NCBI GenBank assembly: GCA_947630205.1
Contig: CANRGW010000053.1
Location: 1 to 8,301 of the forward strand
DNA: 8,301 nt
From: an uncultured Bacilli bacterium
GTDB lineage: Bacteria > Bacillota_I > Bacilli_A > RF39 > UBA660
Direction of reading: 5' to 3'
Part shown: positions 1 through 7,160 of the stretch, piece after piece
Layout: every line of letters begins with the position of its first letter
How positions within the stretch are numbered: the stretch's first letter is position 1
Notes under the pieces: generated by a model
Seen by the model: only the letters and a program-made list of their open reading frames with translations
Databases searched by the model: none
Told to the model about the DNA's origin: nothing
Translations under genes and position numbers: made by a program

Positions 1-925
1 CTTATCAAAAGTTATGTTTATTTTAACAGCTAACTATATAGACTCCATTCCCCCAGAATTAAAAGATAGAATGGAAATAATCGAAGTTGGAAGTTATACC
101 GAATATGAAAAAATCAAAATTGCCAAAGACCATATAATGCCACGTCTTGCCAAAGAGTATAAATTAAAAGAAGAACTACCTCTAATGTCTAAGACTTTAA
201 CGAACATTATTAGAAATTACACCCATGAAAGCGGTGTCCGTGAATTAGAAAGACAATTAGAAAAAATTTATAGAAAATATATTATTTCCAAAATTGATGA
301 TAAAAGAAGCATTGACCCTAACAAAAATCTAGAAGATTTTTTAGGAATACCAAAATATAAAAACAATCAAAATACTAAAAATACAAAAGGAGTAGTAACA
401 GGACTTTCTTATACACCTTATGGAGGGGATATTATAAAGGTTGAAGTTATTGCTTATCCAGGAGATGCTGCCGTTCGTGTAACGGGCCAAGTTGGAGATG
501 TCATGGAAGAGTCAATAAAAGTTGCATTTGATTATATAAAGGGTAATTACAAAAATTTTGATTTAGATATAAATGATATTAATTCCAAAACCTTTCATAT
601 TCATATTCCTGCGAATGCTATCAAAAAAGATGGACCAAGTGGGGGAATAACTATTACAACAGCCATTCTTTCTTATTTAAAAAATGTTATTGTAACTAAT
701 AATATTTCGATGTCAGGAGAAATAACTTTAACAGGAAAAATTTTAAAAATAGGTGGGGTTAAAGAAAAAATAATTGCTGCCCTTAATAATAACATTAAAA
801 TTATTTATATGCCTCTTTTAAATAAAGAAGAAGTAGAAGAGTTAGAATATTTATATAAAAATAAGTTAGATATTACATATATAGATAACTATCAAGAATT
901 ATTTGATATTTTGTTTGCTTCTTAA
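1..925 (+). CDS. lon: Lon ATP-dependent protease, 3' part (5' end outside window)
   Basis: This is the C-terminal third or so of the Lon (La) serine protease, an AAA+ enzyme that unfolds and degrades damaged and regulatory proteins in the cytoplasm. The frame is open to the left edge: the codons before the Met at 14 read LSKV, continuing into MFILTAN, which matches the Lon sensor-1 stretch, so that Met is internal. Counting from it, LKDRME (16-21) carries the arginine-finger region and ESGVRELER (72-80) is the sensor-2 helix. The protease domain follows from about residue 125, with catalytic Ser209 in DGPSGG and catalytic Lys250 in IGGVKEK. The C-terminus ends normally after a short helix. 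Lon proteins are usually 770-810 residues, so roughly 60% lies upstream. No damage is seen in the visible part. The next gene, mutS, is 259 bases away with its own promoter, so it is probably a separate transcript. Confidence 0.95.
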   Translation, partial: LSKVMFILTANYIDSIPPELKDRMEIIEVGSYTEYEKIKIAKDHIMPRLAKEYKLKEELPLMSKTLTNIIRNYTHESGVRELERQLEKIYRKYIISKIDDKRSIDPNKNLEDFLGIPKYKNNQNTKNTKGVVTGLSYTPYGGDIIKVEVIAYPGDAAVRVTGQVGDVMEESIKVAFDYIKGNYKNFDLDINDINSKTFHIHIPANAIKKDGPSGGITITTAILSYLKNVIVTNNISMSGEITLTGKILKIGGVKEKIIAALNNNIKIIYMPLLNKEEVEELEYLYKNKLDITYIDNYQELFDILFAS

Positions 926-957
926 AAAAATAATTTGGCAAAAGGAACAAGTTGACT

Positions 958-986
958 TTGAAAATTTTTAAAGATGTTGTTATAAT
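958..986 (+). promoter_or_regulatory. Sigma-A-type extended -10 promoter, probably for mutS
   Basis: TTGAAA (958-963), a 17-base spacer and a perfect TATAAT (981-986), with the extended -10 TGT directly before the -10 box (978-980). Transcription would start near 993, giving a leader of about 190 bases before mutS. An overlapping TTGACT at 952-957 is a better -35 match, but its 23-base spacing to the -10 is too long. No other start site between lon and mutS looks as good. Confidence 0.7.
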
Positions 987-1184
987 TAATTTTGAATTAT
1001 ACTATTCCGTTGATTTTTAATTGAATACTTATTTCCAGCCATTTTGTTTTGAATTTGATATCATATCTATTATTTATAATAAGTTAGTTTATTTATCAAA
1101 TTTAGATTTAAGAAAAGTTTTTAATTAAAGATAATAAGAATTAGGTATAGTAAATATTTAGAAAAAAAGAGAGCCAGGTGAAGT
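987..1184 (+). other. AT-rich leader of mutS, no recognised RNA element
   Basis: About 190 bases between the predicted transcription start and the mutS start codon. No open frame of note, GC-rich hairpin, T-box or known riboswitch core was recognised. A second TATAAT at 1075-1080 has only badly spaced -35 candidates (TTGAAT, 20 bases; TTGATA, 14 bases), so it is not called as a promoter. The mutS ribosome binding site AGGTGA lies at 1176-1181, three bases before the ATG. Confidence 0.4.
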
Positions 1185-3716
1185 ATGAAAAGAAATGAAG
1201 TAGATAGAACTAAATTAGCTCCTATGATGGCTAAGTATATGGAGATTAAAGATAATTATGAAGATACTTTAATCTTTTTTCGACTTGGTGATTTTTATGA
1301 AATGTTTTTTGAAGATGCTGAAACAGCTAGTCGAGAATTAAGTTTAACTTTAACCGGAAGAAATGCCGGCCTTGATGAAAGAGTTCCTATGTGTGGAGTA
1401 CCATATCATGCTTATCAAAGTTATGTTTCTAAATTAATTGATAAAGGTTATAAAGTTGCTATCTGTGAACAATTAACCGACCCTAAAGAAAGTAAAGGAA
1501 TGGTTGAGAGAGATATTGTTCAAGTCATTACTAAAGGAACAGTTTTAGATAATTTAAATTTTGCTAATGAAAATAATTATATTGCCAGTATTTACGATTT
1601 TTCATATTGCTATGCATTAACTTATGCTGATATTTCAACAGGTGATATGTATGCAATGCTTCTTAATGATTTAGATAGTTTATATCGGGAATTAATTAAT
1701 CATAATATTAAAGAAGTAATTGTAAATGATAAAATTGATCGGGAGATTTTATACAATTTAAAAACTTTATACAACATTTTAGTAACGGTAACTAATGATT
1801 TAGAAGAATATCCGGAATATAATTATATTTATGAAGATATAACTGATGCGAGACTTTTAACATCTATTAAACATTTATTAACTTATGTAACGAAGACCAA
1901 GAAAAGTAGTTTAAAGTATTTGAAAAAGATTGTTTTAACTAAAGAAGAAGAACATTTATTATTTGACTTTCATACAAAAAAGAATTTAGAGTTAACCGAA
2001 ACTATTCGCGATAATACAAGAAATAATTCTCTTTTATGGCTTTTAGATAAGACTAAAACAGCCATGGGAAGTAGGTATTTAAAACAAAATTTACTTTCGC
2101 CTTTAAGAGATAAAGAAAAAATTGAAAGACGTTTTAATTACATTGAAAAGTTTTTAACTAACTTTTTAGTAAAAGAAAATATAAGTGCTTTTTTAAATGA
2201 TATTTATGATTTAGAAAGATTAATTAGTCGAATTAGTTATGGTAATTTAAATGCTCGTGACATGTATCAACTTTTAAAATCTTTACAAATTTTACCTAAT
2301 TTACGTGATGAGTTAAAAAATATTGATTATGATAGAGAATTATTAACCCTTGATTCGATTGTTGAACTATTATCAGCTAGTATTAATCCTGATGCCCCTT
2401 TAACTTTAAAAGAGGGAAATTTAATTAAAGATGGTTATAATAAAGAATTAGATGAATTACGTAGTATTAAAAATAATAGTAAAGATTTTATTTTAAAACA
2501 AGAAGAAGAAGAGAAGAAACGAACGGGTATTAAGAATTTAAAAATTGGTTATAATAAAATTTTTGGTTATTATATTGAAGTTAGTAAAATGAGTGTTCCC
2601 TTAGTTAAAGATGAATTTGGTTATATTAGAAAACAAACTCTTGCTAATGGAGAACGTTATATAACGGAAACTCTTAAAGAAAAAGAACAAATTATCTTAG
2701 GAGCCGAGGAAAAAATTATTAATTTGGAATATGAACTTTTTAATGAAATACGCGGAAAAGTTGTAGAAAAGATTACGGATATTCAAAGTATTAGTGATAT
2801 TATTAGTGAAATAGACTTTTTAATTTCCCTAGCAACGGTTGCTGATAAGTATCATTTTGTTAAACCAACTTTTAATGATAGTCATGAAATAGAAATTATT
2901 GAGGGACGACATCCAGTAGTTGAGGCTGTTACAAAGGTTGATTATGTTCCTAATGATATTTTAATGGATAAAAATTGTAATTGTCTTTTAATAACCGGTC
3001 CTAATATGGCTGGTAAATCTACTTATATGCGGGAACTTGCAATTATTGTTATCTTAGCTCAGATAGGTTCTTATGTTCCTGCGAAAAGTTGTTCAATTCC
3101 ACTTTTTGATAAAATATTTACAAGAATTGGTGCAAGTGATGATTTAGTAAGTGGTGAGTCTACTTTTATGGTTGAAATGAAAGAAGCAAATTTGGCTTTA
3201 ATGGGAGCAACCAAGGATAGTTTAATTTTATTTGATGAATTAGGAAGAGGAACAGCAACTTATGATGGAATGAGTTTAGCATATGCAATTTTAGAATATA
3301 TTCATAATGAAATTGGGGCTAAGACTTTATTTTCAACCCATTATCACGAATTAACCGATTTAACGAAAAAATTGAAAAAAGTAAAAAATGTTCATGTAAG
3401 CGCTTTAGAAGAAAATGGTAATATTACTTTTTTACATAAAGTAGTAGATGGGGCTGTTTCTAAAAGTTATGGTATAAATGTTGCAAGTCTTGCGAAGTTA
3501 CCAACTTCCGTTATTGAAAGGGCAAGTGAAATTTTAAAAAATTATGAAGAAAAACCAAGAAAAAATTTTCCAAGTGTTGTTCAAACTAGTTTTGATTTTC
3601 AAACTTTAGAAGAAAATAAAACGGAAAAAAGAATTAAAGATGCCGACGTTTTAAATATGACTCCAATTGATGCTTTGAACTTTTTATATGAATTAAAAAA
3701 TAATTTGAAAGATTAA
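1185..3716 (+). CDS. mutS: DNA mismatch repair protein MutS
   Basis: MutS recognises base mismatches and small loops after replication and recruits MutL in an ATP-dependent way. At 843 residues the length is typical. The N-terminal mismatch-reading motif is GDFYE (35-39), with Phe37 and Glu39 as the wedge residues, followed by the conserved GVPYHA stretch. The connector, lever and clamp regions fill the middle. The ATPase domain has Walker A GPNMAGKST (605-613), Walker B Asp684-Glu685 in FDELGRGT, and the conserved STHYHEL. Near the C-terminus QTSFDF (800-805) resembles the beta-clamp-binding motif of Gram-positive MutS, and the tail IDALNFLYELK is the usual short C-terminal helix. The chosen ATG fits the family N-terminus and sits three bases after AGGTGA. 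mutL, a frequent neighbour, does not follow; a repeat array and an unrelated gene do. Every catalytic element I checked is intact. Confidence 0.98.
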   Translation: MKRNEVDRTKLAPMMAKYMEIKDNYEDTLIFFRLGDFYEMFFEDAETASRELSLTLTGRNAGLDERVPMCGVPYHAYQSYVSKLIDKGYKVAICEQLTDPKESKGMVERDIVQVITKGTVLDNLNFANENNYIASIYDFSYCYALTYADISTGDMYAMLLNDLDSLYRELINHNIKEVIVNDKIDREILYNLKTLYNILVTVTNDLEEYPEYNYIYEDITDARLLTSIKHLLTYVTKTKKSSLKYLKKIVLTKEEEHLLFDFHTKKNLELTETIRDNTRNNSLLWLLDKTKTAMGSRYLKQNLLSPLRDKEKIERRFNYIEKFLTNFLVKENISAFLNDIYDLERLISRISYGNLNARDMYQLLKSLQILPNLRDELKNIDYDRELLTLDSIVELLSASINPDAPLTLKEGNLIKDGYNKELDELRSIKNNSKDFILKQEEEEKKRTGIKNLKIGYNKIFGYYIEVSKMSVPLVKDEFGYIRKQTLANGERYITETLKEKEQIILGAEEKIINLEYELFNEIRGKVVEKITDIQSISDIISEIDFLISLATVADKYHFVKPTFNDSHEIEIIEGRHPVVEAVTKVDYVPNDILMDKNCNCLLITGPNMAGKSTYMRELAIIVILAQIGSYVPAKSCSIPLFDKIFTRIGASDDLVSGESTFMVEMKEANLALMGATKDSLILFDELGRGTATYDGMSLAYAILEYIHNEIGAKTLFSTHYHELTDLTKKLKKVKNVHVSALEENGNITFLHKVVDGAVSKSYGINVASLAKLPTSVIERASEILKNYEEKPRKNFPSVVQTSFDFQTLEENKTEKRIKDADVLNMTPIDALNFLYELKNNLKD

Positions 3717-3723
3717 CTACTTA

Positions 3724-3759
3724 GTTTATTCTAATTGCCAAATAACTTAAAGAATAAAC
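3724..3759 (+). terminator. Weak inverted repeat after mutS, possible terminator
   Basis: A perfect 9-base inverted repeat, GTTTATTCT (3724-3732) and AGAATAAAC (3751-3759), begins eight bases after the mutS stop codon with an 18-base loop. It is AT-rich and lacks a following T run, so it is a poor intrinsic terminator at best. It may only help RNA stability, or be a chance feature of AT-rich DNA. Confidence 0.25.
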
Positions 3760-3800
3760 AACTATTGACCTATAAGAATTACAATGAATTAACAACTATT

Positions 3801-3956
3801 AACTTATAATAATTAAAAAATTAACTTATATTAAAGGATAACTTATATTAATTATAAAATTAACTTATATTAAAGGATAACTTATATTAATTATAAAATT
3901 AACTTATATTAAAGGATAACTTATATTAAAGGATAACTTATATTAATTATAAAATG
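3801..3956 (+). repeat. Two-module AT-rich tandem repeat array
   Basis: Two modules share the start AACTTATATTAA. Module A is 17 bases, AACTTATATTAAAGGAT. Module B is 22 bases: the same 12-base start followed by TTATAAAATT. The order is degenerate B (3801-3822, 20 of 22 matching), A (3823-3839), B (3840-3861), A (3862-3878), B (3879-3900), A (3901-3917), A (3918-3934), B (3935-3956, one mismatch). A+B makes a 39-base unit present three times, the last with one extra A. Module B holds the dyad TTATA-N5-TATAA. Looser relatives flank the array, including a 24-base near-repeat starting at 3758 and 3792 and a variant AACTTGTATAAATTA at 3987-4001. The array lies between mutS and the winged-helix/TPR gene. 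There are no unique spacers, so it is not a CRISPR. Role unknown: operator cluster, repeated promoter or replication slippage are all possible. Confidence 0.9.
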
Positions 3957-4030
3957 TTTAAAAGGTTAGCATGTATAAAATGAATAACTTGTATAAATTA
4001 AAAATAATCTAAAAGATTACGGGAGGTTTT

Positions 4031-5944
4031 ATGTTTGATTATGATAAAATTCTAATTTTAGAATTGGCTATTACTAATTTTTCTTTAACTACAAAATCCT
4101 TAAAAGAAAAGGGATTTTCAAGTAGAGATTTAACTAAATATGTTAAAGATGGATTTTTAATAAGAGTAGGAAGAGGAGTATATGAAATTGAAGTTAGTTA
4201 TTTAAATGATTATATTGTTACTTTATTAAAAAGTGGGGATATAAAAAAATCGCTTAAGGGATTAAAACTTTCTTTAAGTATTGCTCCTGATAATTTCCAA
4301 GCGAATTATTTAATGGCTATTACCTTTTTAGGAATGAATAAATATGAAGAGGCTTTTCCTTATTTAGAAGCAATTCTTTCTAAACATAATTCTTCTTATA
4401 TTACAGAATGTATTTATATAGTTTATCTTTTAAGTTTTCTTGTTCCTTTACCAACTAATTTAAAGAATATTTCTAGTTTTGTTGATTTTCCTGATGTTTC
4501 TCTTAATATTTTAGATAAAAATCAAGATTATGATTATTATTTGATGCTTGATAAAATTCGGAAGTTAGTAGTTTCTAAACAATTCAAAGAGGCTAGTCTA
4601 AGAATTAATAATTTATTAAAAGGAGCAAGACGGGAATTAGTGAGTTTTACAGATTTAATAGAAGCTGACTTAATTTCTAAAATTGCTAACCTTGTTGATT
4701 TAAGAAATTCAAAGATTAAAGAGTTTTTTGAATTAGAAGATTTTTTAGGTTTAGTTAACTATTTGACACCTTTTTCTAAACAAAATGTTTTGGATAGCTA
4801 TTCAAAGATGCTTTTGAAATTAGTTAAAGATTATTTATATATAAAAGAAACTGGTAAAATAATAGAAATAAAAGATTTAAAAGAAAATAGTCTTGAAAAA
4901 GCCATTTTTTCTAATAATTATGAACTATCATTAGAACTTTTAGATAATAAAAAAGAGAATAGTTATTTAAGAATTATTTTAGAAAAAATTATTTCCTTAA
5001 AAAAGAGAATTAAGAGTAAAGAACCTCTAAAAGAAGAAATAACTCCAAGTGAACCTGAAAATACTAGACAAGAAAATATCCAAGGAATAATGGAAAAAAG
5101 TGAAGTTCATGATATTTTTAAAGTAATTATGGAACTTTTATTAAAAGAAGATTATGCAAAAGCCAGAAGTGAAATTATTACATATTTAGATAAATTTAAT
5201 TTAGGATATTTAAACTTTTTAATATTTGATTTGTATAAAATAGATTTATTAAAACATGATTTTAATTTTTCTAGTTTAAAAAAAGTCTTTTTTTGGATTT
5301 TAGAACCTAATTTTTTTCTCCCATTTCGTTTTTATATGAAAGAATTATTTGCTAATTTCTATAAAAATCCTGAAGTTGCTCTTTTGTATCTTAATATTTT
5401 TCAAAAAGTAAGTGCTTTATTATTAGAAAAAGGCTATGATTTTAAAAATGAAAGTGTTATTCCTTTTTCTTGGATTAAAAAAGATGATATAAAGTTTTTT
5501 AATCCTTCTAATTTAGAAGAATTAAAAGGAGAAATTATTTCTATTAAAGGTTCAAATACTAGTAATCTTAATAATCATTCTAAAAAAGTTATCCTTAATC
5601 CTAATTTAGTATTTCCAGAAGAAGATTATTATTATGGTATGATAAATATTTTGGAAATAGCTGATTTTCTTGATAAGCATCATGGTAATTTAGAATTATT
5701 AATGAAAGAATTTAATTTAACAAGAGAAGATATTGATGTAATAATTTTAATTTATGCTCGTGAATATTATCGTGAGGGTTTAGAAGAACTTGGAGATATA
5801 ATGTTAAAAAGATATGAAAAGAGTCCTTATAAAACTTTTAAAACTATTACTTTCTATGAAAGACTTAAAGTTAAAAAAAGATGTTATTTAAATAAACCAA
5901 GAGAAGATGAAAAACGTATTTCTTTAAAAGTTTTTCCTAAATAA
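4031..5944 (+). CDS. Uncharacterised protein: AbiEi-like winged helix plus TPR-like helical body
   Basis: Not recognised as a named gene. The first 53 or so residues resemble the N-terminal winged-helix domain of AbiEi-family antitoxins: a helix pair, LKEKGFSSRDLTKYVKDG (24-41), then the wing FLIRVGRGVYEI (42-53). A TPR-like pair follows (about 60-120) with GDIKKSLKGLKLSLSIAPDN and the turn MNKYEEAFPYLEAIL. The rest is predicted mostly helical, split by a charged Pro/Glu/Lys-rich linker near residues 326-350. The C-terminus contains a possible second helix-turn-helix (GNLELLMKEFNLTREDIDV) and a basic tail. No signal peptide or membrane segment is evident, so it is probably cytoplasmic. The start is set by GGGAGG four bases upstream. 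No AbiEii-like nucleotidyltransferase toxin follows; the neighbour is convergent. A DNA-binding regulator whose helical part senses a partner or ligand is inference only. Confidence 0.85.
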   Translation: MFDYDKILILELAITNFSLTTKSLKEKGFSSRDLTKYVKDGFLIRVGRGVYEIEVSYLNDYIVTLLKSGDIKKSLKGLKLSLSIAPDNFQANYLMAITFLGMNKYEEAFPYLEAILSKHNSSYITECIYIVYLLSFLVPLPTNLKNISSFVDFPDVSLNILDKNQDYDYYLMLDKIRKLVVSKQFKEASLRINNLLKGARRELVSFTDLIEADLISKIANLVDLRNSKIKEFFELEDFLGLVNYLTPFSKQNVLDSYSKMLLKLVKDYLYIKETGKIIEIKDLKENSLEKAIFSNNYELSLELLDNKKENSYLRIILEKIISLKKRIKSKEPLKEEITPSEPENTRQENIQGIMEKSEVHDIFKVIMELLLKEDYAKARSEIITYLDKFNLGYLNFLIFDLYKIDLLKHDFNFSSLKKVFFWILEPNFFLPFRFYMKELFANFYKNPEVALLYLNIFQKVSALLLEKGYDFKNESVIPFSWIKKDDIKFFNPSNLEELKGEIISIKGSNTSNLNNHSKKVILNPNLVFPEEDYYYGMINILEIADFLDKHHGNLELLMKEFNLTREDIDVIILIYAREYYREGLEELGDIMLKRYEKSPYKTFKTITFYERLKVKKRCYLNKPREDEKRISLKVFPK

Positions 5945-5945
5945 A

Positions 5946-5978
5946 AAAATTAACAAGGCACCTAACTTTGTTAATTTT
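5946..5978. terminator. Bidirectional intrinsic terminator between convergent genes
   Basis: A 13-base-pair stem has arms AAAATTAACAAGG (5946-5958) and CTTTGTTAATTTT (5966-5978) and a 7-base loop; one pair is G-T. Leftward transcripts meet a run of U made by seven A residues at 5943-5949. Rightward transcripts get a T-rich tract from the right arm onward (TTTTCATTT). It lies in the 26-base gap between the winged-helix/TPR gene and the glycosyltransferase gene. The glycosyltransferase stop codon (5971-5973 on the plus strand) sits inside the right arm, so the stem overlaps the end of that gene. Confidence 0.75.
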
Positions 5979-7047
5979 CATTTAAAACTTTTTCAATTAA
6001 TAATTTATTATTTTTAATCCGTTCATTTTGAGGATTTATTTCTAAGGCTTTGTCAATATGAAAAAGGGCTTCGGGAAGTAAATTTAAATAATAACAAGCA
6101 ATTCCTAAAAGATCATAGATAGTTTCATTCCAAGAAAATACTTCATTTATATAACTTTTTTTATGATTTTTTATTTTTAAGGCTTGTTTTAAATAATTAT
6201 AAACTTCTTGATAATTTTCTTTTTCATAATAAAGAATAGCAAGTTCTACATAAGCATCTCTTAAATAAGGGGCTTCTTTTATAGCCTTTTCATACCACAT
6301 AATTGCTTCATCATATCTTTTTAGATTTTTATAGCATCTTCCTATAAAACGCATGGAAGCACTTCTTTCATCATGCCAAGTGGCTTTTTTTAAACTTAAA
6401 TGTTTTAGTAAAGTATCAATTGCTTCTTGATAACGATTATAATACATATATTCTCGACCTAAATAATGCATATTTCGGTCATCTTCTGGGTCTTCTTGAA
6501 CTGATAATTCTAATAAATTTAAATAATTACGACGATTTTTATTTTTATCTGGGAAGTGATTTAAAACTATTTCTGTTATAAGATTTCTTGTTTCATTGTT
6601 ATTTATATTTTTTAGAACTTCATGAACAGGATGGGTCCATTTATAATCTTTTCTGGTATGAATTTTATCAAGATAGAAAGTAACATCAGGAATATTATTT
6701 TTATCTAAATGCCAGTTATAAGTATAACTAATTCGCGTTTCTCCATGATAATTTTTTTCTAATTCTTCTCGCCATCCTTTTTTAAATACTTCATCTAAAT
6801 CTGTACAAACACATAAATCAGCATTAAGCGGTACCATTTCTAATGATTTATTTCGCGCAATATCAAACCTAAATGGTTCAATTTTTAAACTTTTAACATG
6901 AACTCCTAATTTTTCAAGTTTTTCTTTTGTATCATCAGTTGAACCTGTATCAAGAACATAGATTTCATCGGCTTCTTTCATTGAATTATACCAACGTTTA
7001 ACAAATTTACTTTCATTTTTAGCAATTGCATAGACAATTATTTTCAT
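5971..7047 (-). CDS. Family 2 (GT-A) glycosyltransferase with C-terminal TPR repeats
   Basis: A probable sugar-nucleotide-dependent transferase acting on a surface glycan, glycolipid or glycoprotein; donor and acceptor cannot be read from the sequence. The GT-A domain shows AIAKNE (7-12) and LDTGSTDDT (32-40) for nucleotide binding, FDIARNKSL (61-69), and the metal-binding DxD motif in TDLDEVF (82-88, DLD at 83-85). WTHPVHE (137-143) is a conserved later motif of this subgroup. From about residue 187 to the end come several TPR units, the clearest being AIMWYEKAIKEAP and EALFHIDKALEINP. No membrane helix or signal peptide is seen, so it acts in the cytoplasm. The start is supported by GGAGGA (plus-strand 7051-7056) three bases upstream. 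It is divergent from the DUF218 gene and convergent with the winged-helix/TPR gene, so it is probably monocistronic. No convincing promoter was found in the 113-base divergent gap on this strand. Confidence 0.88.
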   Translation of the reverse strand: MKIIVYAIAKNESKFVKRWYNSMKEADEIYVLDTGSTDDTKEKLEKLGVHVKSLKIEPFRFDIARNKSLEMVPLNADLCVCTDLDEVFKKGWREELEKNYHGETRISYTYNWHLDKNNIPDVTFYLDKIHTRKDYKWTHPVHEVLKNINNNETRNLITEIVLNHFPDKNKNRRNYLNLLELSVQEDPEDDRNMHYLGREYMYYNRYQEAIDTLLKHLSLKKATWHDERSASMRFIGRCYKNLKRYDEAIMWYEKAIKEAPYLRDAYVELAILYYEKENYQEVYNYLKQALKIKNHKKSYINEVFSWNETIYDLLGIACYYLNLLPEALFHIDKALEINPQNERIKNNKLLIEKVLNEN

Positions 7048-7079
7048 AAATCCTCCAAGTAATTATATGTATTTTTTTC

Positions 7080-7108
7080 TTTACTTAGACTAACTTTTTA
7101 TTTATAAT
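7080..7108 (+). promoter_or_regulatory. Predicted sigma-A promoter for the DUF218 gene
   Basis: TTTACT (7080-7085), a 17-base spacer and a perfect TATAAT (7103-7108). Transcription would start near 7115, leaving a leader of about 46 bases. The ribosome binding site AGGTGG (7149-7154) lies six bases before the start codon. Confidence 0.55.
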
Positions 7109-7160
7109 AGAAAAAAGTAAAAAAATATATTAACTTATAATATTAAAAAGGTGGTAAATA

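Larger units (their letters stand above)
3717..4030. other. 314-base intergenic region without a gene
   Basis: This gap contains the weak hairpin after mutS, the repeat array, and about 70 bases of AT-rich leader ending in the strong ribosome binding site GGGAGG (4021-4026), four bases before the next start codon. Candidate -10 boxes TATAAA occur at 3974-3979 and 3992-3997, but no well-spaced -35 could be assigned to either. No small open frame with a ribosome binding site was found, and no tRNA or other structured RNA was recognised. Confidence 0.6.

Noticed and set aside
14..16. ATG at 14 as the start of the lon gene
   Set aside because: The frame is open to the left edge and the preceding codons (LSKV) match Lon. 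It is an internal Met in the sensor-1 strand.
926..957. Intrinsic terminator after lon
   Set aside because: No stable stem is visible; CAAGT/ACTTTG around 948-960 is too short and has no T run.
3801..3956. CRISPR array
   Set aside because: Modules abut directly with no unique spacers, are very AT-rich, and no cas gene is in the window.
4031..5944. A type IV toxin-antitoxin (AbiE) locus
   Set aside because: Only the N-terminal 53 residues resemble AbiEi; there is no adjacent AbiEii-like nucleotidyltransferase and the next gene is convergent.
7062..7067. Minus-strand TATAAT as the glycosyltransferase promoter
   Set aside because: Transcription would start inside its own ribosome binding site at 7051-7056, and no -35 box is present at proper spacing.
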